Of a stretch of 64,000 nt of DNA, positions 47,292-56,836 are shown piece by piece (the stretch's first letter is position 1; each line of letters opens with the position of its first letter). The position numbers and the translations under genes were made by a program. The stretch lies in contig VERI01000003.1 of the NCBI GenBank assembly GCA_018882785.1, forward strand, positions 62,001-126,000, in the 5' to 3' direction. A model generated the notes under the pieces. It saw nothing but the letters and a program-made list of their open reading frames with translations, did not search any database and was not told the DNA's origin. The stretch is from Burkholderiaceae bacterium. Lineage in GTDB: Bacteria; Pseudomonadota; Gammaproteobacteria; Burkholderiales; Burkholderiaceae_A.

Positions 47292-47618
47292 TCAGGGGGA
47301 GATCTGCTGGTCGGCCCCCTGGCCGCGGTGTACGCCGGGCCGGTGGGTTTCCTTGTACCGGACGACCTGCCGATCCAGCTTATCGGCCAGAAGATCAATA
47401 GCTGCATACAGATCGTTATGGCTGGCCTCGCAGTGGACGTCCTTGCCGGGCAGGTGCACCGTGACTTCGGCAATCTGGTTCAGTTTCTGGACACTGAGCA
47501 CCACGTGGACCTCATTGACGTGATCGAAATGTCGCCAAGTTCGGCCAAACTTCTGATCAACATAGTGGCGAATCGAGTCGGTAATGTCGATGTGGTGCCC
47601 CTTGACCGTCAAATGCAT
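47292..47618 (-). CDS. hpf: Ribosome hibernation promoting factor, short form
   Basis: 108 aa. GHHIDITDSIRHYVDQKFGR and the conserved CEASHNDLYAAIDLLADKLDRQV (in part) define the short HPF/YfiA family. It binds the 30S subunit in stationary phase and promotes dimerisation. It lies between rpoN and ptsN, its usual place, 14 bp after rpoN. Confidence 0.96.
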   Translation of the reverse strand: MHLTVKGHHIDITDSIRHYVDQKFGRTWRHFDHVNEVHVVLSVQKLNQIAEVTVHLPGKDVHCEASHNDLYAAIDLLADKLDRQVVRYKETHRPGVHRGQGADQQISP

Positions 47619-47632
47619 GGTCCTGCCTCCTA

Positions 47633-49108
47633 TCAGAGTTTTTTGCGTTGGCTGACAGGCTCAATTCTGAGCGCTTCTCGATACTTTGCAATCGTGCGCC
47701 GCGCAACTTGGACACCCTCCTGGCCAAACCGATCGGAAAGCTGTTGATCCGACAAGGGTTTTCGGGGATCTTCCTCGGCAATCCACTGGCGGATCTTGGC
47801 CTGGATGGCCGTCGAGGAGGCCACCCCCCCGCCCTCGGTTTTGACATGGCTGGTGAAGAAGTATTTCAGCTCGAAGGTGCCGCGGGGCGTCAGGATGTAT
47901 TTGTTGGTCGTGACCCGTGACACGGTTGACTCGTGCAATTCGCAGCGCTCGGCAATCTCGCGGAGCACCAGGGGCCGCATAGCGATCTCGCCCTCTTCAA
48001 AAAATGCCTGCTGCTCAATCGCAATGGCCTGCGAGACGCGCAGGATCGTATCGAATCGTTGCTGAATGTTTTTAATTACCCATCGTGCCTCTTGCAGCTG
48101 GGCCGCCATGCTGCTGGCCCGTTCCTGTCGAATCAGTTCTGCGTAGAGTGGATTAATGGATAGTTTCGGAACGGCGGATTCATTCAGCCGCACCTGCCAC
48201 TTATTGCCTGAACGGGCATTGCCTTTAAAGGCGATCACGTCAGGAATGATCGTCTCGGCAGCCTCATCCTGAAAATCAGCGCCGGGTTTTGGCTGAAGGC
48301 TTTTAATCAGGTCGACAGCAGATTTCAGCAGATCACGATCACAGCGCAGGCGGGCACACAATCCATTAAATTCACGCGCTCCCAGGGCCTGCAGCAGAGA
48401 TTCATCATTGACAAGCTGTTGGGCAAGGTCAATGCGAGTGAGCATCGCCTCGCCTGTCTCATGATCTTCGGCCAGGGATCTCAGGCGGATTAACTGGAGC
48501 TGCAGACATTCCTGAAGCGACCGCGCACCGACACCGATGGGATCCAGATGCTGCAGCAAGGTGAGTCCAAGCTGCAGCTCGTCTGCGTCTAGCCGTTCGC
48601 CGAATAGCGCGATAAATCCCTCTGCGACACTGGCCTCGAGATCTTCAAGGCTTTCGCGCAGATAGCCGTCATCGTCCAGCGACTCAATGAGCGTATCGAG
48701 CCATGCACGATCGCGGTCCGACAGGTTCATGCTGTGCGCCTGTTCACGCAGATGGGCACGCAGGCTGGTGGGCTCAGCCCGCTGGTTGTCCCACCAGTCC
48801 GAGTCGTCATCGTTGCCGCTACGCGAACCGCCAGCAGACCAGCTCTCTGCAGAGCCTGCCAACCCTTCGCCCGCGAAATCGTCTTGCGTGCTGCTATCGG
48901 CAGTGGTGGTCTCGGCTGGTGTGGATTCGCCCGCCGAGGAGGCGGTCTCAGAGACTTCGAGCAGCGGATTTTCCGAGAGAAATCGATCCACCTCCTGCTC
49001 GAGTTCTGCCGTTGACATCTGCAACAGTCGAATCGATTGCTGCAGCTGAGGGGTCAGTGCGAGCTGCTGTGAGGTTCGAAGGCCGAGAGAAGGTTTAATG
49101 GAGGCCAT
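47633..49108 (-). CDS. rpoN: RNA polymerase sigma-54 factor
   Basis: 491 aa. Region I is glutamine-rich (QQLALTPQLQQSIRLLQMS). An acidic Ser/Thr-rich region II spans about 50-115. Core-binding and HTH regions follow, and the RpoN box ARRTIAKYREAL is near the C-terminus. Required for transcription from -24/-12 promoters with enhancer-binding activators. Follows lptB by 5 bp, in the order found across Proteobacteria. Confidence 0.97.
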   Translation of the reverse strand: MASIKPSLGLRTSQQLALTPQLQQSIRLLQMSTAELEQEVDRFLSENPLLEVSETASSAGESTPAETTTADSSTQDDFAGEGLAGSAESWSAGGSRSGNDDDSDWWDNQRAEPTSLRAHLREQAHSMNLSDRDRAWLDTLIESLDDDGYLRESLEDLEASVAEGFIALFGERLDADELQLGLTLLQHLDPIGVGARSLQECLQLQLIRLRSLAEDHETGEAMLTRIDLAQQLVNDESLLQALGAREFNGLCARLRCDRDLLKSAVDLIKSLQPKPGADFQDEAAETIIPDVIAFKGNARSGNKWQVRLNESAVPKLSINPLYAELIRQERASSMAAQLQEARWVIKNIQQRFDTILRVSQAIAIEQQAFFEEGEIAMRPLVLREIAERCELHESTVSRVTTNKYILTPRGTFELKYFFTSHVKTEGGGVASSTAIQAKIRQWIAEEDPRKPLSDQQLSDRFGQEGVQVARRTIAKYREALRIEPVSQRKKL

Positions 49109-49113
49109 TCGAA

Positions 49114-49863
49114 TTACATTCGAAAGTGTTCCCCAAGGTAGACCTTGCGGACACTGGCATTGGCGATGATTTCTTGGGGGACGCCGCTGGCCAGCGCCGA
49201 GCCCTCGCTGATGATGTAGGCGCGGTCGCAGATGCCCAGGGTCTCGCGGACATTGTGGTCGGTGATCAGCACACCGATCTGACGTTCCTTTAGAAAACGA
49301 ACAATGCGCTGAATCTCAATCACTGCGATCGGATCCACGCCTGCAAATGGCTCATCGAGCAAAATGAATCGCGGTGATGTTGCCAGCGCCCGGGCGATCT
49401 CTACCCGCCGTCGTTCTCCCCCTGACAGGGAGACCGCCATGTTGTTACGCAGATGCGTGATCTGCAGATCCTCAAGCAGTGTGCTGAGCCGCGTCTCGAT
49501 TGCTGTGGCATCCAAGGGCTGGCCTTGATCATCACGCTGAAGCTGCAGGATGGCCCGAATGTTATCGGCCACCGATAGCCTGCGAAACACCGAGGCCTCC
49601 TGAGGAAGGTATGACAAGCCTAAGCGTGCGCGCTGATGAATGGGCATTCGGGCAAGATTTTTTCCGTCCATAAGAATCTCGCCTGCATCAGACCGCACCA
49701 GTCCCACAATCATGTAAAAGCTTGTGGTCTTGCCGGCGCCATTTGGACCCAGCAGGCCGACCACTTCGCCACTCTCGATATGCATCGTCACATCCTGGAC
49801 TACGGTGCGGCCCTTATAGGCCTTGCGCAGTCCGCGTACATCCAGCGTATTGATCTGGCTCAT
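49114..49863 (-). CDS. lptB: LPS export ABC transporter ATPase LptB
   Basis: 249 aa. Walker [21 protein letters not shown] (20 residues shown), signature [15 protein letters not shown], Walker [17 protein letters not shown]. It powers LPS extraction from the inner membrane with LptFG. It overlaps lptA by 4 bp and precedes rpoN. Confidence 0.97.
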   Translation of the reverse strand: MSQINTLDVRGLRKAYKGRTVVQDVTMHIESGEVVGLLGPNGAGKTTSFYMIVGLVRSDAGEILMDGKNLARMPIHQRARLGLSYLPQEASVFRRLSVADNIRAILQLQRDDQGQPLDATAIETRLSTLLEDLQITHLRNNMAVSLSGGERRRVEIARALATSPRFILLDEPFAGVDPIAVIEIQRIVRFLKERQIGVLITDHNVRETLGICDRAYIISEGSALASGVPQEIIANASVRKVYLGEHFRM

Positions 49864-50405
49864 GGCCGTCTGCCGGGCATCAGGACCATGCGCGATCGGG
49901 GCTGGCCTTCTGCAGAATCCACCTGGTAACGCTCGGTCAGGTTGTTATAGGTGAGCGCATCTCCAGCCACCTGATCCTTCAGCACATCGCCCTCGAGCCG
50001 GCGCAAAATGGCATTGCGGGTAAGGGTCACCACCTCCTGTTTACCGTCGTAGTCAAGCTGCGAGGCCTCGCCTTCCATGAACTCATTGACGCCCTCGCGC
50101 TTTTGACGAAATCGGGCGGGTCCCCCGGTCATGGTGCCGAAATAATTTCCAGAGCTGTCCTGCCAGAGCTGCAGCCGATCGCCACGCATGATCAGCGTGC
50201 CCTTGGTCAGCACCACGTTGCCTGTAAATGTGGTGATCTGTTTCTGGTCGTCGTGGTTAAGCCGGTCGGCATCGATGGTCGTGGGCTTGTCGCGATCGGC
50301 CTTCTCTGCCCAGGCAGGACCGACTGCGAAGACCAGCATGGCCAGCAGCGGAGCGCGCAGCAGTCGTATCAACGCAGACGGAGAGCAGGACCACACGCGC
50401 CTCAT
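49860..50405 (-). CDS. lptA: LPS transport periplasmic protein LptA
   Basis: 181 aa with signal peptide ending near AWA. The repeated OstA-type strand pattern is visible: [39 protein letters not shown] (in part) and [23 protein letters not shown] (in part). Bridges the periplasm for LPS. It overlaps both lptC (4 bp) and lptB (4 bp). Confidence 0.95.
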   Translation of the reverse strand: MRRVWSCSPSALIRLLRAPLLAMLVFAVGPAWAEKADRDKPTTIDADRLNHDDQKQITTFTGNVVLTKGTLIMRGDRLQLWQDSSGNYFGTMTGGPARFRQKREGVNEFMEGEASQLDYDGKQEVVTLTRNAILRRLEGDVLKDQVAGDALTYNNLTERYQVDSAEGQPRSRMVLMPGRRP

Positions 50406-50986
50406 GGCCGACGCTCCTTGGGCACAACCATTCGCGATTCCGAGACGATCTCGATACGCTGGGTCTTCTGGTCAAATCGCATGCCCACGCCCTGAAGTGT
50501 CGATAGGCCGCGCTCCACCAAGACCGGCGCATCGGTGGTGGCCTGCTCTTCGCGGACCAAGACCGTTGCCCTGCTGGTGGTGATTTTCGCTGCTGGCTGG
50601 CCATCAAATGGATCGCGCTGAATTCGGACATTGCCCTCCAGGTCGACCTGATTCTGCTGACGGGTGGTAACGGCCTGGTCGGCCTGCATGACTGTCTTGG
50701 GCCGTGATGTATCCAGAGACACCATCACGGGACGTTCGATTACGCTTCGGTCGGCCTGCTCATTAAACGTAATGCGCGCTGCATCGAGCCGATACAAGGC
50801 CTGGCCTTGCGGATTACTGCGCGTGATGCGTGGATTTTCGATTATCGCGTTCGGCCCTTCACTTTTCACAGCCGCAGAGTCAAGACGCGCACGCTGCAAG
50901 ACCTGATTGAGCCCCCAGGATGCCGCAGCAAGAACGGCAAACAGACCAATCGATATCGTGTTACCAAGCCATTCGGGCTGCTTCAT
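50402..50986 (-). CDS. lptC: LPS export system protein LptC
   Basis: 194 aa. One N-terminal transmembrane helix (about 6-24) anchors a periplasmic OstA-like domain with YRLDAARITFNEQADRS and VDLEGNVRIQRDPF. Start at 50986 is supported by the ATGA overlap with the kdsC stop. Passes LPS from LptBFG to LptA. Confidence 0.92.
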   Translation of the reverse strand: MKQPEWLGNTISIGLFAVLAAASWGLNQVLQRARLDSAAVKSEGPNAIIENPRITRSNPQGQALYRLDAARITFNEQADRSVIERPVMVSLDTSRPKTVMQADQAVTTRQQNQVDLEGNVRIQRDPFDGQPAAKITTSRATVLVREEQATTDAPVLVERGLSTLQGVGMRFDQKTQRIEIVSESRMVVPKERRP

Positions 50987-51510
50987 CCGCGCGCCTCGAG
51001 AATGAAATCGCAGCAATCCCGCACGGCACCCTGGCCACCCTGGCGCATAGAGATCCAGTGGGCCTGACGCAACACTGCATCAACGGCATTGGGCACCGCC
51101 GCAGCAAAACCAACCCGAGAAAAGACCGCAAGATCTGGAATGTCATCGCCCATGTGGCCGCATCGCTCGGCTGAGATGCGGTGCTCGGCCAGCACCGCAT
51201 CGATGGCACGGCCTTTGTCTTCTGCACCCTGGATGATGATGTCGAGGCCAAGCTCCCGGCCTCGGGCCAGGGTTGCAGCGTGTTCCCGGCCGCTGAGAAT
51301 GCCCACCCGAAGACCCGCCTGCTTGAGTGCCTTCAGTCCATGGCCATCGAGCACATGGAATCGTTTGATGGTCTCGCCGGAATGGTCATAGAGCAGACCG
51401 CCATCGGTCATCACGCCATCAACATCAAAAAACATCCACTCGATTTTCTTTGCCCTGCGAATCGCCTCTTGCACATCGAACGGGCGAGTCATGTGGTCTG
51501 AAGAAGGCAT
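50983..51510 (-). CDS. kdsC: 3-deoxy-D-manno-octulosonate 8-phosphate phosphatase
   Basis: 175-aa HAD phosphatase of Kdo synthesis. The nucleophile motif is FFDVDGVMTDGGLLY, then GLRVGILSGREHAAT and GHMGDDIPDLAVFSRVG. It is a C0-type (capless) HAD. A second ATG at 51492 is an alternative start. Next to kdsD, the preceding step in the pathway. Confidence 0.95.
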   Translation of the reverse strand: MPSSDHMTRPFDVQEAIRRAKKIEWMFFDVDGVMTDGGLLYDHSGETIKRFHVLDGHGLKALKQAGLRVGILSGREHAATLARGRELGLDIIIQGAEDKGRAIDAVLAEHRISAERCGHMGDDIPDLAVFSRVGFAAAVPNAVDAVLRQAHWISMRQGGQGAVRDCCDFILEARG

Positions 51511-51522
51511 CGGGCTGTCGGC

Positions 51523-52539
51523 CTACAGAATCTTGGATTCGAAAAGATCGTGGATGCCGACAGCGCCCTCAAGCCGGCCCGCTGCATCCACAACAATCAG
51601 GTGATTGATACGCGTGGACTCCATCAAATGAGCCACTTCGCTGGCAAGCCGGTGACGATCAATCGTCTTGGGGCTGCGGCTCATAACGTCATCGATGACC
51701 ATGCCGCGAACATCAACGCCCTGAGACAGCACACGCCGCAGATCGCCGTCGGTAAAAATACCCACCACGCGGTCGGATGTATCGACAACGGCCGTCATGC
51801 CCATGCGCTTTGCACTGATCTCTTTAAAGGCCTCCGTTACCGCGGTGCCAAGCAACACCCGTGGCAGCCGGTCATCGGTGCGCATAACATCCTCGACCCG
51901 TACCAGCAGCTGTCGGCCAAGGTTGCCGCCTGGATGCGAGCGGGCAAAGTCTTCCGCACTAAACCCGCGCAGATCGAGCAGCACCAGGGCAAGTGCATCG
52001 CCCAAGGCCAGCGAAGCGGTCGTGCTTGCGGTTGGTGCCAGATTTAAGGGGCAGGCCTCGAGCCTGACAGCAGAATTCAAATGCAGATCGGCGGCCTTGG
52101 CCAGACTGGACTCGGGATTGCCAGTGACTGCGATGAGTGTTGCGCCGAGCCGTTTAATGTGGGGCGCAATCGTTGCCAGTTCTTCGGTCTCGCCGGAATT
52201 GGAAAACGCCAGCACCACGTCATCGATCTGAATCATTCCCAGATCGCCGTGCTGTGCCTCTGCGGGATGTACAAAGTAAGCGGGCGTGCCTGTCGAGGCG
52301 AGCGTTGCTGCAACCTTTCTCGCCACATGGCCTGATTTGCCCATGCCCGACACCACCACGCGGCCAGTGCAATGGAGAATCTTTTCGGCGGCTTGAACCA
52401 ACTGATGATCAATCTGATCCAGCAGCCCGAGCACCGCATCAGCCTCAATTCGAATGACCTCCCGCGCCCGTTGGAGGACACGTTCTGCGGAGATGCTTGG
52501 GCCGCTCTGCTGATGTGGTTTCTTTGCGTGGTTGACCAT
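51523..52539 (-). CDS. kdsD: Arabinose-5-phosphate isomerase (KpsF/GutQ family)
   Basis: 338 aa from ATG 52539. An SIS domain has VVVSGMGKSGHVARKVAATL and AFSNSGETEELATI. Two CBS domains follow (VEDVMRTDDRLPRVL and VIDDVMSRSPKTIDR regions). Converts ribulose-5-phosphate to arabinose-5-phosphate, the Kdo precursor. An upstream frame to 52605 adds 22 unconserved residues. Divergent from the Kef-type gene. Confidence 0.95.
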   Translation of the reverse strand: MVNHAKKPHQQSGPSISAERVLQRAREVIRIEADAVLGLLDQIDHQLVQAAEKILHCTGRVVVSGMGKSGHVARKVAATLASTGTPAYFVHPAEAQHGDLGMIQIDDVVLAFSNSGETEELATIAPHIKRLGATLIAVTGNPESSLAKAADLHLNSAVRLEACPLNLAPTASTTASLALGDALALVLLDLRGFSAEDFARSHPGGNLGRQLLVRVEDVMRTDDRLPRVLLGTAVTEAFKEISAKRMGMTAVVDTSDRVVGIFTDGDLRRVLSQGVDVRGMVIDDVMSRSPKTIDRHRLASEVAHLMESTRINHLIVVDAAGRLEGAVGIHDLFESKIL

Positions 52540-52619
52540 GGTCCGGGCAGTGTCCGTTGTTACACTTGACCCATGGTCAGGCAGTTTAGCAAAGGGCGCT
52601 AGCAAACTTCATACCAACT

Positions 52620-54614
52620 ATGGATTCGCTACTCGGGGTCATCGTTGTTTTGCTTGCCGTTTCCGTGGGTGCGGTAACGGCAGCGCGGGCGCTCAAGCTG
52701 CCCCCCCTGGTCGGTTATCTGTCGGTCGGGGTCCTGCTCGGGCCACATGCCCTGGCCATGGCACCGGATACCGACGTCACCCGCTGGCTCGCAGAAATCG
52801 GCGTGGTGTTTCTGATGTTTTCCATCGGACTGGAATTTAGCCTGCCGAAACTCCGTGCAATGCGCGGCCTGGTGTTCGGACTTGGCGGCATCCAGGTCGG
52901 CCTCACCCTGCTGCTGGTAGCGGTTCTGGTCGGCCTGACCCAGTCCTGGCATGGCATGTCGTGGCAGGCGGGTGTGGCCTTGGGCGGTGCGCTGGCGATG
53001 TCCTCCACGGCCATGGTCATGCGGCTCGCCGGGGATCGTGGCGAACTTGAGTCCGCCCACGGCAAGCCGGTGGTGGGCGTGCTGCTGTTTCAGGATCTGG
53101 CCGTGGTACCGCTTCTGGTGATGATCCCGGCGTTGTCGGGCCTGTCGGTAGACGGAGATCAGGGACTGGGCTGGGCACTGACACTGGCCATGGGCAAGTC
53201 CTTGCTGGTTCTGGTGTTGGCGCTTCTGATTGGCCAGCAGGTGATTCGCCCCTGGCTGACGGTGGTGGCGCGTCGGAAGTCACAGGAGCTGTTCACATTA
53301 AACGTCCTGCTGATGACCCTGGGCCTGGCACTGATCACCGAGCATGCGGGCCTGTCGCTGGCGCTGGGCGCGTTTCTGGCCGGCATGCTGATCTCTGAAA
53401 CCGAGTACCGCTATCAGGTCGAGGCCGATGTCAAACCCTATCGCGATGTACTGATGGGATTATTTTTTATCTCCGTCGGCATGCTGCTGGACTTCTCCGT
53501 GATTGCCGCGCAGTGGCAATGGGTGGCGCTGCTGGTGATCTGCCCGATGGTGTTTAAGTTCGTGCTGATTGCACTGCTGGCAAAGTTTTTCCGTGTTGGC
53601 ACAGGCGCATCGCTGAAGACGGGCCTCTGGCTTTGCCAGGCGGGTGAGTTTGGATTTGTGCTGCTCGATCCTGCTGGCCTAAATGGCCTGGTGCCGCCGT
53701 CTGTGCTGCAGCCTGTGCAGGCAGCGATGGTGATCTCGATGCTGCTTGCACCCTTCATCATCGAGCAAAGCGATCGATGGATTCTTCGACTCGTACGCAA
53801 TGAATGGTTCATGCGTTCTTTACAAATCCATCGCATTGCCACTCAGACACTCGGATCGGAGCAGCACGTGATTGTCTGCGGCTTTGGCCGCTGCGGACAA
53901 AATCTTTCTCAGATGCTCGATGCGGAAAAAATTCCGTATGTCGCCTTAGACCTTGATCCGCAGAGGACCCGCGAGGCGGCCGCGGCAGGCCAGTCAGTGG
54001 TGTTTGGTGATGCGGCGCGTCGCGAGACGCTGCTTGCTGCTGGACTTCATCGTGCATCTATTCTTGTGATTACCTATGCCGACCGCGCGTCAGCGATCCA
54101 TGTGATCAATACCGCCCGGCAGCTCGCCCCTGCGCTTCCGATCGTGGTCAGGTCTCGCGATGACAGTGATCTGGGAAGCCTGCGTGCAGCGGGCGCGACC
54201 GAGGTGGTGCCCGAGGTGGTCGAGGGCAGCCTGATGCTGGCCTCGCACGCCCTCGCGTTGGCAGGGGTGCCGCTGCATCGGGTGCTGCGTCGTGTACGTG
54301 AGGTGCGCGATAGCCGTTACGCCATGCTGCGTGGCTATTTTCATGGATCGGTTGATGATGCGAGCGAGCGCAGCGCAGAGGTACTTTTGAAATCATTCTC
54401 GGTGCCCGCGACCTCATCCTCGGTGGGGATGACACTCGGAGCCTTAAGACTTGATGAAACTGGTGTCGAAATCACCAGCCTGCGACGCGGACGAGATCGT
54501 CTCGCCATCACCGATGAACTGGTGATTCAGGCCAATGATGTAATCGTCATGCGTGGAGCAAGCGAGGCCTTGGCAGTTGCCGAGGAGACCTTAAGCGGCG
54601 CACGGAACTCTTAA
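52620..54614 (+). CDS. Kef-type cation/proton antiporter with TrkA domains
   Basis: 664 aa. The first 395 residues form a CPA2 membrane domain with about twelve helices; conserved stretches are GVVFLMFSIGLEFSL, GGALAMSSTAMVMRL and LFQDLAVVPLLVM. An RCK/TrkA-N domain follows (VIVCGFGRCGQNLSQML, near 417-433), then a TrkA-C domain over about the last 90 residues. It likely exports potassium under control of a nucleotide or thiol ligand. I call no KefB/KefC distinction. Divergent from kdsD by 80 bp. Confidence 0.93.
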   Translation: MDSLLGVIVVLLAVSVGAVTAARALKLPPLVGYLSVGVLLGPHALAMAPDTDVTRWLAEIGVVFLMFSIGLEFSLPKLRAMRGLVFGLGGIQVGLTLLLVAVLVGLTQSWHGMSWQAGVALGGALAMSSTAMVMRLAGDRGELESAHGKPVVGVLLFQDLAVVPLLVMIPALSGLSVDGDQGLGWALTLAMGKSLLVLVLALLIGQQVIRPWLTVVARRKSQELFTLNVLLMTLGLALITEHAGLSLALGAFLAGMLISETEYRYQVEADVKPYRDVLMGLFFISVGMLLDFSVIAAQWQWVALLVICPMVFKFVLIALLAKFFRVGTGASLKTGLWLCQAGEFGFVLLDPAGLNGLVPPSVLQPVQAAMVISMLLAPFIIEQSDRWILRLVRNEWFMRSLQIHRIATQTLGSEQHVIVCGFGRCGQNLSQMLDAEKIPYVALDLDPQRTREAAAAGQSVVFGDAARRETLLAAGLHRASILVITYADRASAIHVINTARQLAPALPIVVRSRDDSDLGSLRAAGATEVVPEVVEGSLMLASHALALAGVPLHRVLRRVREVRDSRYAMLRGYFHGSVDDASERSAEVLLKSFSVPATSSSVGMTLGALRLDETGVEITSLRRGRDRLAITDELVIQANDVIVMRGASEALAVAEETLSGARNS

Positions 54615-54671
54615 CGGCCAATCGGACCTAAAATAAGGCCCCTTCTTCTCCGCCGACCTGAAAGCACCCCT

Positions 54672-55550
54672 TTGTCGACCGCGCCCGCCTCTCAGTCTTT
54701 AGGGCCGGATAGCCCGTTGATCAGCCGGGCATCTGGCGCGCCCGTGGTCGCCTTTCGTCGCGTGAGTTTTGGCTACGGTGAACGGCCAGTGATTGACGCG
54801 GTGTCATTCGAGATCAAGGCGGGCCAGGTGGTCGCGTTGATGGGCGGCTCGGGTGTGGGCAAGACAACGCTGCTCAGACTCATCAGCGGACTGGTGGGGC
54901 CGCAGCAGGGCATCGTCGAGGTATTCGGCAATCCGCTGAATATCAGAAATCAGTCACAGCTCTATATCGCCCGTCGTCGCATGGGGCTCTTGTTTCAATT
55001 CGGCGCCCTGTTTACCGATCTCAGCTGCTACGAGAATGTGGCCTTTCCGATTCGCGAGCACACCGACCTATCGGAATCGATGATTCATGATCTGGTCATG
55101 CTCAAGCTTGAGTGTGTTGGCCTGCGTGGTGCGGCATCGCTGAAGCCCTCGGAGATTTCCGGCGGCATGGCCCGACGGGTTGCCCTGGCCCGTGCGATCG
55201 CACTGGACCCGGAGCTCATTCTGTATGACGAGCCTTTCGCCGGTTTAGATCCAATTTCTTTGGGCGTGACGGCCAATTTAATTCGCGGCTTAAACACCGC
55301 GCTGGGCGCAACATCGATTGTCGTGACCCACGATGTTGCCGAGACGTTTGCGATCGCTGATCGTATTGTGGTCTTTGCCCCGTCGCCCAATGGCGCAAGA
55401 CTGGTCGCGCAGGGCACGCCCGATGAGCTTCGGGTGAGCCAGGACCCCTTCGTTCGCCAGTTCCTGGATGGCCGCATGGACGGCCCGGTGCGTTTTCATT
55501 ATCCGGCCGAGCCAATCGGCCAGGCCCTGGGCATCGGAGGTCCGGGATGA
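54672..55550 (+). CDS. mlaF: Phospholipid transport ABC ATPase MlaF
   Basis: 292 aa. Walker A LMGGSGVGKTTLLRLISGLV (20 residues), signature ISGGMARRVALARAIAL, Walker B LILYDEPFAGLDPIS. Starts with TTG; no better start lies before the conserved core, and an internal GTG near 54743 is the only alternative. A 20-residue Ser/Pro-rich N-terminus precedes the domain. Powers retrograde phospholipid transport with MlaE, D and B. Overlaps mlaE by 4 bp. Confidence 0.95.
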   Translation: MSTAPASQSLGPDSPLISRASGAPVVAFRRVSFGYGERPVIDAVSFEIKAGQVVALMGGSGVGKTTLLRLISGLVGPQQGIVEVFGNPLNIRNQSQLYIARRRMGLLFQFGALFTDLSCYENVAFPIREHTDLSESMIHDLVMLKLECVGLRGAASLKPSEISGGMARRVALARAIALDPELILYDEPFAGLDPISLGVTANLIRGLNTALGATSIVVTHDVAETFAIADRIVVFAPSPNGARLVAQGTPDELRVSQDPFVRQFLDGRMDGPVRFHYPAEPIGQALGIGGPG

Positions 55551-56338
55551 GAATCGCCTTGGACTGGGTCGCCACGCTGGGCCAGACGGCGTTGAAATTT
55601 GTGCGCCAGCTCGGGGTCTTTGCCATCCTGTTGTGGAAGATTCTCTTGCGCACGCCGGCGATCTGGAAACGGCCGGGTCTGATTGGGGCGCAGGTTCACT
55701 TTCTGGGCAATCACTCACTGGCCATCATTCTGGTGGCTGGCCTGTTTGTGGGGCTGGTGCTCGGCCTTCAGGGCTATTACACCCTCAGGCGCTATGGCTC
55801 TGAAGAGGCGCTCGGACTGCTGGTCGCCTTAGCCTTGGTGCGAGAGCTTGGACCGGTGATCGCCGCGTTGCTATTTGCAGGCCGCGCCGGCACTTCCTTG
55901 ACGGCGGAAATCGGACTGATGAAAGCCGGCGAGCAGCTCTCGGCGTTGGAGACCATGGCGGTCGATCCTGTGGCCCGGGTGCTGGGCCCCCGCTTTTTTG
56001 GCGGCCTTATCGTCGTGCCGCTGCTGGCGACCCTTTTCTCCGCAGTTGGGGTCATTGGGGGCTGGATGGTCGGAGTGGTGTTAATTGGGGTAGATCCAGG
56101 CGCCTTCTGGTCTCAGATGTCCGGCGGTGTTGATTTCTGGGATGACGTGGTCAATGGTGTAATCAAGAGTGTGGTGTTCGGGATTGCCGTGACCCAGGTC
56201 GCTCTGATGCAGGGCTATGAGTCCAGGCCCACTCCTGAGGGGGTCGCCCGTGCCACCACCCTTACCGTGGTGGTGGGCTCGCTGGCCGTGCTGGGCCTTG
56301 ATTTCGTGCTGACCGCACTGATGTTTGGAGAACTCTAA
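55547..56338 (+). CDS. mlaE: Phospholipid transport permease MlaE
   Basis: 263-aa membrane permease. LALVRELGPVIAALLFAGRAGTSLTAEIG (in part) is the MlaE family signature, and about five helices are predicted. ATGA overlap with mlaF gives coupled translation; mlaD follows after 2 bp. Confidence 0.96.
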   Translation: MRIALDWVATLGQTALKFVRQLGVFAILLWKILLRTPAIWKRPGLIGAQVHFLGNHSLAIILVAGLFVGLVLGLQGYYTLRRYGSEEALGLLVALALVRELGPVIAALLFAGRAGTSLTAEIGLMKAGEQLSALETMAVDPVARVLGPRFFGGLIVVPLLATLFSAVGVIGGWMVGVVLIGVDPGAFWSQMSGGVDFWDDVVNGVIKSVVFGIAVTQVALMQGYESRPTPEGVARATTLTVVVGSLAVLGLDFVLTALMFGEL

Positions 56339-56340
56339 AA

Positions 56341-56829
56341 ATGCAGGCTCGAAACCTGAATCTCGCTGTTGGCGCCTTCGTGCTTCTGGGCATACTGGCG
56401 CTCTTATTCATGGCCCTGCAGGTGAGCAACCTGAGTACGGGTTCCAGTGGCAGCACTTATGAACTGAAGGCTTCCTTTGACAATATCGGGGGCCTGAAAC
56501 CCCGGGCTGCAGTTCGCAGTGCGGGCGTGCTGGTGGGCCGCGTTCGTCAGATTCAATTCGATGATCAGCAATATCAGGCGCTGGTGATTCTGGATATGGA
56601 TGCCCGCTATCAGTTTCCAAAAGATACCTCTGCGAAAATCCTGACATCGGGGCTGCTGGGCGATAACTATATTGGACTCGAACCCGGCGGTGATCTTGAG
56701 ATGCTCAAGGCCGCCGACAGAATTCGCATGACCCAGTCGGCAGTGGTGTTGGAAAACCTCATCTCACAGTTTCTTTATAACAAGGCGACCGAGCCATCGT
56801 CGCCGCCATCGGGTGGAGCCCGTAAGTAA
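56341..56829 (+). CDS. mlaD: Phospholipid-binding MCE protein MlaD
   Basis: 162 aa. One N-terminal helix (LAVGAFVLLGILALLFMAL) precedes a single MCE domain containing YELKASFDNIGGLKPRAAVRSAGVLVG (in part) and the C-terminal ILTSGLLGDNYIGLEPGG. Forms the periplasmic hexameric ring on MlaE. Its end overlaps no start; mlaA begins 7 bp later. Confidence 0.96.
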   Translation: MQARNLNLAVGAFVLLGILALLFMALQVSNLSTGSSGSTYELKASFDNIGGLKPRAAVRSAGVLVGRVRQIQFDDQQYQALVILDMDARYQFPKDTSAKILTSGLLGDNYIGLEPGGDLEMLKAADRIRMTQSAVVLENLISQFLYNKATEPSSPPSGGARK

Positions 56830-56836
56830 TTTTCTG